DNA of 15,249 bases from an uncultured Collinsella sp. (GCA_902470835.1 CABRHR010000046.1:1-15249); one strand, 5' to 3'. Positions 1 to 6,230 are shown, counted from the first letter of the stretch. A program made the numbers and translations. The notes: generated by a model not told the origin, from the sequence alone.

Positions 1-45
1 ACACTATCCTCTTCGTCGGCAGCGTCAGATGTGTATAAGAGACAG
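1..45 (+). other. Illumina Nextera read-1 adapter with i5 index (synthetic)
   Basis: This is library sequence, not genome. Positions 1-4 (ACAC) match the end of the P5 primer. Positions 5-12 read TATCCTCT, which I recognise as the Nextera i5 index S503. Positions 13-26 read TCGTCGGCAGCGTC, the read-1 adapter. Positions 27-45 read AGATGTGTATAAGAGACAG, the 19-bp Tn5 mosaic end. Genomic sequence starts at 46. The mosaic end supplies an ATG at 29 and another at 31, so translations from here begin with the known artefact peptides MCIRDR and MYKRQ. These should not be read as protein N-termini. Confidence 0.98.
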
Positions 46-247
46 GGGTCTGTGGGCGCACGCGCTTTCGGCCGCTCTGCGCCGCCGCGTGCTGGAGCAG
101 GGCGAGGATGCCGTGAGTGCCGAGTCTCTGGCCGCGGCCGACCTGACCAAGGTCGCCTGGCCGGGCGACGCCGTGACGACGGTTGCCGAGGGTGTGGACC
201 TGGCGGCTGCGGGCGGTGCCGCTGGCGCGACCGGCGAGGAGGCCTAA
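46..247 (+). CDS. hisD: histidinol dehydrogenase, C-terminal fragment (5' end lost to adapter)
   Basis: HisD oxidises L-histidinol to L-histidine with two NAD+, in the cytoplasm, as the last step of the pathway. Only the last 66 or so codons are present (reading frame of position 47, stop TAA 245-247). The first genomic residues, GLWAHALSAALRRRV, resemble the C-terminal LTAHxxSxxxR segment of HisD. The His codon at 59-61 would be the zinc-ligand histidine (His419 in E. coli numbering). The gene ends 1 nt before hisC, as expected for a his operon. After that segment there are about 48 further residues, rich in Ala, Gly and Glu, ending GATGEEA. E. coli HisD stops soon after this point, so the tail is unusual. 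Identification rests on one short motif plus context and is probable rather than proven. Confidence 0.68.
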
Positions 248-248
248 T

Positions 249-1364
249 ATGGCCGAGCTGACGCCCCACATGAAGGAGCTCGTCCAGCCCTACTTGGCCG
301 GCATTGAGCCCTACGATCCCAACTTTACGCCTACGCGCATCAACCTTTCGGCTAACGAGAACACCTATCCCGTGCCGGCCGGCGTGCGCGAGGCGATCGA
401 CGCGGCCCTGGCTGCTACACCGCTCAACCGCTATCCCGATCCCATGTCCAACGATCTGCGCGACGAGCTTGCTGCCTGGCATGGCGTGACGCGCGAGAAT
501 ATCTGCGTGGGCAACGGTGGCGACGAGCTGCTCTATAACTACCTGCTGGCGTTTGGCGGCGCGGGGCGGACCCTGCTCAACTGCCCGCCGTGCTTTAGCG
601 AGTATGCCTTCTTTGCGTCGCTCTGTCAGACCGAGGTGCGCGACGTGTGGCGCGACCCGGCGACCTTTGAACTCGACCAGGCGGCTGTGCTCGCGGCCGC
701 GCCCGAGTGCAACCTGACAATCGTGACCTCGCCCAATAACCCCACGGGCGACGCGGCTCCGCTCGACTTTGTCGCGGCCCTGTGCGATGCGTGCCCCGGC
801 ATGGTCATGGTCGACGAGGCCTACGTTGAGTTTGCCGACGATTCGTTTGGCGCGGCTACCACGGCGCAGGGGCTTATCGCCGAGCATCCCACCCTGGTGA
901 TTCTGCATACGCTGTCCAAGGCGTTTGGCGCCGCCGGCGCGCGTCTGGGCTATGTGATCGCGGCGCCCGAGGTCATCGATGTGTTTGCGGCGATTCGTCA
1001 GATCTACTCGGTTAACGTGCTGAGCCAGGCCGCCGCGCTTGCCTGCGTGCGTGCCCGCGACGCGTACGCGCCCGTGGTGGCACAGGTTGCATCCGAGCGC
1101 GAGCGCGAACTGTGTACCCTGCACGCAATGGCTGCCGAGGGTCTGCCCGTGGAGGCGTGGCCGAGCGCGGCGAACTTTGTGCTCGTGCGCACGCCGCGTG
1201 CCACGCACGTGCGCGAGCGTCTGCGCGACGAGTATTCGATTTTGGTGCGCGACTTTAGCTATGCGCCGGGGCTCGCGGACTGCCTACGTATTACCGTGGG
1301 TACCCCGCAGGAAAACGACGAGGTGCTGGCCGCGTTTGCCACGCTGGTGAAGGAGGAGATGTAG
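249..1364 (+). CDS. hisC: histidinol-phosphate aminotransferase
   Basis: HisC is a PLP enzyme that transaminates imidazole acetol phosphate with glutamate to give L-histidinol phosphate. The product has 371 residues, normal for the family. Fold-type I aminotransferase marks are visible: SPNNPTG at about 162-168 (cofactor Asn), DEAYVEF from Asp189 (PLP pyridine contact), HTLSKAFG with the Schiff-base lysine Lys224, the following Arg232, and CLRITVG with the substrate-carboxylate Arg347. An in-frame ATG exists at 183, inside hisD. I chose 249 because GAGGAGG at 236-242 lies 6 nt upstream and homology begins just after it (ELTPHMKELVQPYLAG). It starts 1 nt after the hisD stop and its own stop abuts the hisB start, so translation is probably coupled. 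Confidence 0.96.
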   Translation: MAELTPHMKELVQPYLAGIEPYDPNFTPTRINLSANENTYPVPAGVREAIDAALAATPLNRYPDPMSNDLRDELAAWHGVTRENICVGNGGDELLYNYLLAFGGAGRTLLNCPPCFSEYAFFASLCQTEVRDVWRDPATFELDQAAVLAAAPECNLTIVTSPNNPTGDAAPLDFVAALCDACPGMVMVDEAYVEFADDSFGAATTAQGLIAEHPTLVILHTLSKAFGAAGARLGYVIAAPEVIDVFAAIRQIYSVNVLSQAAALACVRARDAYAPVVAQVASERERELCTLHAMAAEGLPVEAWPSAANFVLVRTPRATHVRERLRDEYSILVRDFSYAPGLADCLRITVGTPQENDEVLAAFATLVKEEM

Positions 1365-1952
1365 ATGGACCGCTATGCTGAGGTAACCCGCAAGACGGGC
1401 GAGACCGACATTGTCGTAAAGCTCGACTTGGACGGATCTGGCGTGTGCGATATCTCGACCGGCGTGCCGTTTTTCGACCACATGCTCAACGCTTTTGGCC
1501 GCCATGGCCTGTTCGATCTGACGGTGCACGCGGTGGGCGACGTGGAGGTCGATGCGCACCACACCGTCGAGGATACGGGTATCGTGCTGGGCGAGGCGTT
1601 TTGCCAGGCGCTGGGCGACAAGGCGGGCATTACGCGCTTTGCCGACGCGGCGATCGCCATGGACGAGACGCTCGTGATGGCTGCTGTTGATATTTCGGGC
1701 CGCGGGCAGGCCTACTGCGAGCTGCCCGTGCCGACCGAGCGCGTGGGCAGCTTCGATACCGAGCTGGCCGTCGAGTTCTTCTACGCCTTTGCGCGCGACG
1801 CCAAGCTCACGCTGCACGTGCGCGAGCTGGCGGGCGGCAACTCGCATCACATTATCGAGGCCGCCTTTAAGGCCGTGGGCCGCACGATGCGCCACGCCTG
1901 TGAGCTGGATCCCCGCGTGCAGGGCATCCCCAGCACCAAGGGTTCGCTGTAA
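1365..1952 (+). CDS. hisB: imidazoleglycerol-phosphate dehydratase
   Basis: HisB dehydrates imidazole glycerol phosphate to imidazole acetol phosphate, using two Mn2+ per site in a 24-subunit cytoplasmic shell. The 195-residue product is the monofunctional form, without the N-terminal histidinol-phosphatase domain of the E. coli protein, so a separate phosphatase is needed. The two metal-binding repeats are intact: HHTVED at 65-70 and HHIIEA at 161-166. FFDHMLNAFGRHG at 36-48 and the C-terminal GIPSTKGSL are also typical. The ATG follows the hisC TAG directly, and AAGGAGG at 1350-1356 serves as ribosome binding site inside the hisC end. A 78-nt gap containing a hairpin follows, the longest spacing in this operon. 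Confidence 0.97.
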   Translation: MDRYAEVTRKTGETDIVVKLDLDGSGVCDISTGVPFFDHMLNAFGRHGLFDLTVHAVGDVEVDAHHTVEDTGIVLGEAFCQALGDKAGITRFADAAIAMDETLVMAAVDISGRGQAYCELPVPTERVGSFDTELAVEFFYAFARDAKLTLHVRELAGGNSHHIIEAAFKAVGRTMRHACELDPRVQGIPSTKGSL

Positions 1953-1965
1953 CCGTTACAAGGGT

Positions 1966-2006
1966 AAAACCACCACAAAGGGGACAGGCACCTTTGCGGT
2001 GGTTTT
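1966..2006. repeat. REP-like hairpin between hisB and hisH
   Basis: AAAACCACC (1966-1974) pairs with GGTGGTTTT (1998-2006). After one A/C mismatch, a second stem CAAAGG (1976-1981) pairs with CCTTTG (1991-1996). The loop is 9 nt (1982-1990) and the loop side contains GGGGACAGG (1980-1988). It lies in the only sizeable gap between hisC and hisI. Four Ts end the right arm but no longer T-run follows and the operon continues, so a full terminator is unlikely. It may be a REP-type insertion, or a processing or partial-attenuation hairpin lowering expression of hisH onward. The fold is read from sequence and the role is inference. Confidence 0.7.
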
Positions 2007-2030
2007 GGATGATGAGAAGAGGAGGGTCGC

Positions 2031-2732
2031 GTGGGCGAACCGAAAATCGTGGTGGTCGACTACCACAAGGGCAACTTGTCGAGCGTCGTGCGCGGGCTTG
2101 CGCGCGCCGGTGCCGCCGCCTGCACGTCGGACGATCCGGAGCAGATCCGCCGCGCCGACGGCCTGGTCATCCCGGGCGTGGGCGCGTTCTATGACGCGAT
2201 CGCCTTTATGCGCCAGAGCGGCGAGGCGGACGCGGTGCTCGACGCCGTTGCCGCCGGAACTCCGCTGCTCGGCATCTGCCTGGGCCTTCAGCTGTTTTTT
2301 GAGCGCGGCGACGAGGGTGTGCCGGCGGACGAGGGTGCGGACGCGGACGACGATGCCTCCGAGCAGGCCGGCGGCCCCTGGGTCGATGGCCTGGGCATTA
2401 TGCGCGGTTCGTGCACGCGCTTGGAGTCGAGCCGCCTGAAGGTGCCGCACGTGGGCTGGGACCAGGTGCACATGACGCCCGCCGGTGCGGCCGACCCGCT
2501 GCTCGCCGGTTTTGCCGAGGGTGCCAACATGTATTTCACCCACAGCTATGCGGTGGCCGACGATGCCGATGCCGCCGATGTGCTGGCGCGCACGCACTAT
2601 ACACGGAGCTTCCCGTGCATCGTGCGCCATGGCAACGTGTGGGGCTGCCAGTTCCATCCCGAGAAATCCTCCGCGCTGGGTCAGCGCATCCTTAAGAACT
2701 TCGTCAACATCGTCGAGGAGGGTGGCCGATGA
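2031..2732 (+). CDS. hisH: imidazole glycerol phosphate synthase, glutaminase subunit
   Basis: HisH releases ammonia from glutamine and passes it to HisF through the HisF barrel. The class I glutamine amidotransferase triad is visible: Cys83 in GICLGLQLFF, and His209 with Glu211 in CQFHPEKS. The PGVGAF turn (49-54) belongs to the oxyanion region. The start is GTG at 2031, with GAGGAGGG at 2019-2026 just upstream. At 233 residues it is longer than the usual 200 or so. The excess includes a very acidic stretch at about residues 94-115 (EGADADDDASE), between the catalytic Cys loop and the next conserved block. The stop overlaps the hisA start by 4 nt (ATGA). Confidence 0.96.
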   Translation: MGEPKIVVVDYHKGNLSSVVRGLARAGAAACTSDDPEQIRRADGLVIPGVGAFYDAIAFMRQSGEADAVLDAVAAGTPLLGICLGLQLFFERGDEGVPADEGADADDDASEQAGGPWVDGLGIMRGSCTRLESSRLKVPHVGWDQVHMTPAGAADPLLAGFAEGANMYFTHSYAVADDADAADVLARTHYTRSFPCIVRHGNVWGCQFHPEKSSALGQRILKNFVNIVEEGGR

Positions 2733-3472
2733 TCCTGTTTCCCGCAATCGATTTGATCGGCGGCAAGGTCGTGCGCCTGGAGCGTGGTGACCGCAGCCGT
2801 TGCAAGGTATATTCCGACGACCCCGTGGCCGTCGCCCGCTCGTTTGCCGAGCAGGGCGCAAGCTGGGTGCACGTCGTCGACCTGTCCGCTGCCTTTGGCG
2901 AGGACGAGGGCGCATGCGCTGCCAACTCGGCGGCGATAAAGGCTATCTGCGGCGTCGACGGTCTGTCCGTGGACGTGGGCGGCGGCGTTCGCTCGCTTGC
3001 ACGCATCGACGAGCTTGCCGGCTACGGTGCGCGTCGCATCGCGCTGGGCACGGTGATCGTGACCGAGCCGGGATTTGCCGAGGTGGCGGCTCGCGGCTTT
3101 GGCGAGCTGCTGGTGGCAGATATCGCCGCACGCGACGGCCAGGTCAAGGTGAACGGCTGGCGCGACGGCGCGGGTGTGGCGCTCGACGATGCCGTGGCAC
3201 AGCTCACCGAGCTGGGTTTTAAGCACCTGGTCTACACCGACATCGCGCGCGATGGCATGCAGACGGGCATTGATGTGGCGGCGTATCGCCATGTGGCCGA
3301 GGTCGCGGGCTTTCCCGTCGTGGCATCGGGTGGCATCTCTACGCTCGACGACATTCGCGCGCTGGCCGCAGTGGGTGAGGGCGCGATTGAAGGTGCTATT
3401 ACCGGTCGCGCGCTCTACGAGGGCAACTTTACGCTGGTACAGGCGCTGGTCGCCGCCCGAGGGGAGGAGTAG
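2729..3472 (+). CDS. hisA: ProFAR isomerase (HisA)
   Basis: HisA is a single-domain (beta/alpha)8 barrel that performs an Amadori rearrangement of ProFAR to PRFAR, the substrate of HisF/HisH. The 247 residues include FPAIDLIGGKVVRL with catalytic Asp8 near the N-terminus and VYTDIARDGMQTG with the second catalytic Asp171. Phosphate-binding glycines are in VDVGGGVRS (81-89) and VVASGGIS (197-204). The start overlaps the hisH stop in an ATGA, which indicates translational coupling. Many actinobacteria use a bifunctional homologue, PriA, that also does the TrpF reaction. I cannot tell from this window whether this protein does, because the trp genes are not present. Confidence 0.95.
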   Translation: MILFPAIDLIGGKVVRLERGDRSRCKVYSDDPVAVARSFAEQGASWVHVVDLSAAFGEDEGACAANSAAIKAICGVDGLSVDVGGGVRSLARIDELAGYGARRIALGTVIVTEPGFAEVAARGFGELLVADIAARDGQVKVNGWRDGAGVALDDAVAQLTELGFKHLVYTDIARDGMQTGIDVAAYRHVAEVAGFPVVASGGISTLDDIRALAAVGEGAIEGAITGRALYEGNFTLVQALVAARGEE

Positions 3473-3475
3473 CCC

Positions 3476-4258
3476 ATGCTTACCAAACGCGTGATTCCCT
3501 GCCTGGACGTCAAGGACGGCCGTGTGGTTAAGGGCGTCAACTTTGTGAGCTTGCGCGATGCGGGCGATCCGGTGGAGTTGGCGCGCGCCTACGACCGCGA
3601 AGGTGCGGATGAGGTCGTATTTTTGGACATTACCGCGACGAGTGACAACCGTGCGACGACCATCGAGATGGCGGCGCACGCGGCCGAGGAGCTCGCTATT
3701 CCCTATACCGTGGGCGGCGGCTTTCGCGACCTGGCGGGCATGCGCACCATGGTTGCCGCCGGTGCCGACAAGGTGTCGCTCAACTCGGCGGCCGTGCGCG
3801 ACCCGTCGTTGATTAGCCAGGCTGCCGCGGCGTTTGGCAGCCAGGCCGTGGTCGTGGCGATCGATGCCAAGCGCGTCGGTTTGCCCGGCGCATCTGGTGC
3901 CGACAAGTGGGAAGTCTTTACCGCAGGAGGCCGCAACGCCACGGGCATCGACGCGGTGGCGTGGGCCGAGGAAGCGGCTCGTCGCGGCGCCGGCGAGATC
4001 TTGCTGACCAGTATGGATCGCGACGGCACCAAGGCCGGCTTTGACCTGGCACTCACCCGTGCCGTGGCGCGCGCGGTGCCGATTCCCGTTATTGCGAGCG
4101 GCGGCGTGGGTACGCTCGAGCATTTTGCCGAGGGCGTGATCGAGGGCGAGGCCGACGCCGTGCTGGCAGCAAGTGTCTTTCACTTTGGAACCTTCAGCAT
4201 TCGCCAGGTGAAGGAGTATATGGCGTCGCAGGGTATTCCCGTGAGATTGGATTTTTAA
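3476..4258 (+). CDS. hisF: imidazole glycerol phosphate synthase, cyclase subunit
   Basis: HisF is the (beta/alpha)8 cyclase partner of HisH. It combines PRFAR with channelled ammonia, giving imidazole glycerol phosphate for HisB and AICAR for purine synthesis. The 260-residue length is typical. Catalytic Asp11 is in IPCLDVKDGRVVKG and Asp130 in VVVAIDAKR. Phosphate-binding segments are YTVGGGFR (77-84), LTSMDRDG (177-184) and VIASGGVG (205-212). The ATG is 3 nt after the hisA stop, with GGGGAGGAG at 3461-3469. The stop abuts the hisI start. Confidence 0.97.
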   Translation: MLTKRVIPCLDVKDGRVVKGVNFVSLRDAGDPVELARAYDREGADEVVFLDITATSDNRATTIEMAAHAAEELAIPYTVGGGFRDLAGMRTMVAAGADKVSLNSAAVRDPSLISQAAAAFGSQAVVVAIDAKRVGLPGASGADKWEVFTAGGRNATGIDAVAWAEEAARRGAGEILLTSMDRDGTKAGFDLALTRAVARAVPIPVIASGGVGTLEHFAEGVIEGEADAVLAASVFHFGTFSIRQVKEYMASQGIPVRLDF

Positions 4259-4588
4259 ATGGAGCAAGTGACAACTGCGTCCGAGCTCAAATACGACGCC
4301 CGCGGGTTGATTCCTTGTGTGGTTCAGCAGTATGACACTGGCGAGGTGCTTATGGTTGCCTGGATGAATGAGGAATCGGTGGGGCTGACGCTCAAGACCG
4401 GTACCACGTGGTTTTGGAGCCGCAGTCGCCAGGAGCTCTGGAACAAGGGCGCGACGAGCGGCAATATGCAAGCGGTCAAGGAGCTCTGGGCCGACTGCGA
4501 TAGCGATACGCTGCTGGTCAAGGTCGACTCGCCGGGCCCGGCCTGCCACACCGGCAACCGTACCTGCTTCTTTAAGAAACTCGCGTAG
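4259..4588 (+). CDS. hisI: phosphoribosyl-AMP cyclohydrolase (stand-alone HisI)
   Basis: HisI opens the adenine ring of PR-AMP to give ProFAR, the third step of the pathway, using zinc and Mg2+. The 109-residue protein carries only the cyclohydrolase domain, unlike the fused HisIE of enterobacteria. The ligand pattern is complete: ADCDSDTLLVKV with Cys80 and Asp residues (79, 81, 83), and GPACHTGNRTCF with Cys96 and Cys103. The WMNEES (35-40) and SRSRQELWNKG (54-64) blocks are also typical. The ATG follows the hisF TAA directly. A clear ribosome binding site is not obvious, so expression probably depends on coupling to hisF. Confidence 0.96.
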   Translation: MEQVTTASELKYDARGLIPCVVQQYDTGEVLMVAWMNEESVGLTLKTGTTWFWSRSRQELWNKGATSGNMQAVKELWADCDSDTLLVKVDSPGPACHTGNRTCFFKKLA

Positions 4589-4634
4589 GACGGGCGCTCG
4601 ACTAGGCGCTTGGCCAACCAGAAAGGATTGAACC

Positions 4635-4952
4635 ATGGGTGTGCGTACCGCGAATGTTCAGGATGGAAATATCGGTGAGACGCTGACAGGTCTGGCCGAG
4701 GTGATTCACGGTCGTCGTGATGCATCGCCGCAGGAGAGCTACACCGCTCGTCTGCTGACCGACGTCGAGGATGAGCTGCTCAAGAAGCTTGCCGAGGAGG
4801 CGAGCGAGGTGATCATGGCCTGCAAGGACAACGACCACGACCACATTCGCTACGAGGCCGGCGACCTGGTCTACCACCTGCTCGTGACGCTTGAGCGCTA
4901 CGGCATTACCCTCGACGAGCTGGCCGGCGAACTCAACGCCCGCCGCCACTAG
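4635..4952 (+). CDS. hisE: phosphoribosyl-ATP pyrophosphatase (stand-alone HisE)
   Basis: HisE hydrolyses PR-ATP to PR-AMP and pyrophosphate, just before HisI. The 105 residues form an all-alpha MazG-like NTP pyrophosphohydrolase. The Mg2+ cluster is visible as KLAEEASEVIMA (51-62, Glu54/55/58) followed by YEAGDLVYHLL (73-83, Glu74 and Asp77). Start 4635 is supported by GAAAGGA at 4621-4627. It is 46 nt after hisI and is the last his gene in the cluster. Its stop lies inside an inverted repeat shared with the convergent phosphatase gene. Confidence 0.95.
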   Translation: MGVRTANVQDGNIGETLTGLAEVIHGRRDASPQESYTARLLTDVEDELLKKLAEEASEVIMACKDNDHDHIRYEAGDLVYHLLVTLERYGITLDELAGELNARRH

Positions 4953-4980
4953 TCATTGGGGACGTTCTTAAACGACTAGT
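4948..4980. repeat. inverted repeat spanning the convergent hisE and phosphatase stop codons
   Basis: ACTAGTC (4948-4954) is the reverse complement of GACTAGT (4974-4980), with a 19-nt middle that contains GGGGACGTTCTT (4958-4969). The left arm includes the hisE TAG (4950-4952). The right arm ends on the first base of the complement of the phosphatase TAA (4980-4982). A shared bidirectional terminator or a REP-like unit between convergent genes would both fit. There is no long T-run on either strand, so termination would be weak or protein-assisted. Confidence 0.55.
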
Positions 4981-5891
4981 TAGGCGAGGGGTGTGGACTC
5001 CCATTCTCCGGTGAGGTGGGGGATGTCGAAGGTTCGATAACCGCAGTCGTAGGCGTGGGCCTGGGCCTCGCGGATGTTCCAGCAGATATCGCAGGCGCGG
5101 TGCGCGTCCGAGCCAAAGGTGATGGGTACCTCGGCATGGGCAAAGCGGCGCAAAAGACCGGTCGCGGGGTAGTAGTCGTCGAGCCCCTTGCGCGGTGCGG
5201 CCGTCGAGACCTCAACGCGGCGGCCCGTGTCGTGTGCACACTCTGCCATCTGCTTCCAGAGCGGTGCGGGGTCAAAATCGGGTGCAAAGCCTTCCTTCGA
5301 AAAGCGCATGACCAGGTCGGGATGAGCCATCACATCAAAGTTAAGCGGGCTCTCGCAGGCGCGGCACCAGTCATCGACATAGCGCTCCCACACGCCGCGC
5401 ACGCCTAAGTTTTCCCAAACATGCAAGTTGGTGTCGTCGTCGATCCAACCGCAGCACGAATCGGGCGTATCGGGACGAGCGACGTCCCCTGTCCCCGTCG
5501 TGCCCGCAGCGCCTGCCGCAATATCGCCCGGGTTGCCAATCCAATGTGCGCTGCCCAGGCGCACGACGGCGCCCTGGGACCAGCGCTCGACCAAAGGCTC
5601 GCAGCCTTCGTACCAATCGCACTCAAAGCCATAGATAAGCTCGAGCTCCGGCGCGATCTGCACGGCAAGCTTGCGGGCATCCTCAAAAGCCAGACGATGT
5701 GCCGGCAGGTCGCCCTCGACAACCTGCACCTCGCAATTGAAATCCATGCTGGCGGGCAGGGTAAGGTGGTCGGTTGAGACCATGACGCGGCAGCCGGCGG
5801 CGGCAGCAGCGCGGACGTTGTCCTCAAACGAGGCATGGCCATCCGAGAACGAGGTGTGGGTATGGCAATCGACCAGCGGGCAAGCAGACAT
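4980..5891 (-). CDS. hisK: PHP-domain phosphatase, probable histidinol-phosphatase (HisK type)
   Basis: Likely converts histidinol phosphate to histidinol, the step between HisC and HisD that the monofunctional HisB cannot do. The 303-residue protein has the PHP metal ligands in order: DCHTHTSFSDG (His10, His12), STDHLTL (His42), GFECDW (Glu90), GSAHWIG (His116), MAHPDLV (His190) and FGSDAHRA (Asp262, His264). PHP proteins of this size near his genes are usually HisK, so the assignment combines motifs and context; another phosphoester substrate is possible. The ATG at 5891 has CAAAGGAG 5 nt upstream on the minus strand. Residues about 126-146 (AGAAGTTGTGDVARPDTPDS) are low-complexity and look inserted between conserved blocks. 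The gene converges on hisE with 27 nt between stops. Confidence 0.82.
   Translation of the reverse strand: MSACPLVDCHTHTSFSDGHASFEDNVRAAAAAGCRVMVSTDHLTLPASMDFNCEVQVVEGDLPAHRLAFEDARKLAVQIAPELELIYGFECDWYEGCEPLVERWSQGAVVRLGSAHWIGNPGDIAAGAAGTTGTGDVARPDTPDSCCGWIDDDTNLHVWENLGVRGVWERYVDDWCRACESPLNFDVMAHPDLVMRFSKEGFAPDFDPAPLWKQMAECAHDTGRRVEVSTAAPRKGLDDYYPATGLLRRFAHAEVPITFGSDAHRACDICWNIREAQAHAYDCGYRTFDIPHLTGEWESTPLA
5480..5500. repeat. GGGGAC-type repeat inside the PHP phosphatase gene
   Basis: On the minus strand this reads as two GGGGAC units one base apart, bounded by a 5-bp inverted repeat (CGACG at 5480-5484, CGTCG at 5496-5500). It lies in the low-complexity segment of the phosphatase. The same GGGGACAGG core occurs at 1980-1988, and GGGGAC recurs at 4958-4963. 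A small REP-like unit tolerated in frame is possible. With such short units chance cannot be excluded. Confidence 0.4.
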
Positions 5892-6230
5892 GGAGGCTCC
5901 TTTGCGTCAAGCGAATCCGCTCCATTGTAGCGGCGCGGCCCTCGATGCGACGAGCGCGCCGGGGACCGAAATCGACTGGAAAGGACGGGTAGCGCATAAG
6001 GGCGAGCTCGCGACATCGGCCTCGCTCCGAATCATGTACATCAGCCTCCAAAAGCTGCAAAAAATGACATGTTTGGAGGCTGACGTACATGTTTGGCTGA
6101 GGCAGTGGAGTGTCGGTTTCTTGCGGACAGGGAAAATCGCGCTCATCGCGCTCCGCCACATCCACGCCGCCTGCGATGTGTTAGCGTTTGGGTGAACAAA
6201 ACGAGCCCGTGCGGAAAGGAGCCGGACCGT
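5892..6230. other. gene-free divergent region between phosphatase and larC-like genes
   Basis: No convincing gene lies here. The open frames crossing it have no recognisable protein character. It must hold the promoters of the leftward phosphatase gene and of the rightward larC-like unit. No clear -35/-10 pair could be picked on either side. The notable structure is the inverted repeat at 6033-6091 with a third partial copy to 6103. A tandem 9-mer ATCGCGCTC occurs twice at 6136-6153. The right end carries the ribosome binding site AAAGGAG (6215-6221) for the next gene. Confidence 0.7.
6033..6103. promoter_or_regulatory. long inverted repeat with third partial copy, candidate operator
   Basis: The 20-nt arm at 6033-6052 matches the reverse complement of TTTGGAGGCTGACGTACATG (6072-6091) at 19 of 20 positions, separated by a 19-nt A-rich spacer (6053-6071). 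A direct repeat ACATGTTTGG occurs at 6067-6076 and 6087-6096, exactly 20 nt apart, the second running into CTGAGGC. Three related half-sites on one face of the helix within about 70 bp suggest a binding array for a dimeric regulator. As RNA the two arms would form a very stable hairpin. No T-run follows on either strand, so it is not a standard terminator. No regulator gene is adjacent. Confidence 0.6.

Noticed and set aside
1966..2006. Rho-independent terminator ending the operon after hisB
   Set aside because: Only four Ts follow the stem as part of its arm, and hisH with a good ribosome binding site continues the pathway.
2681..4636. A 651-codon open frame on the minus strand across hisA, hisF and hisI
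   Set aside because: It mirrors three well-supported + strand genes in GC-rich DNA, has no family motif, and is rich in His and Arg as expected for an antisense shadow.
5892..6230. A hidden LarC1 part upstream of the LarC2-like gene, joined by frameshift
   Set aside because: None of the three + frames encodes LarC1-like sequence, and the space is too short and filled with repeats.
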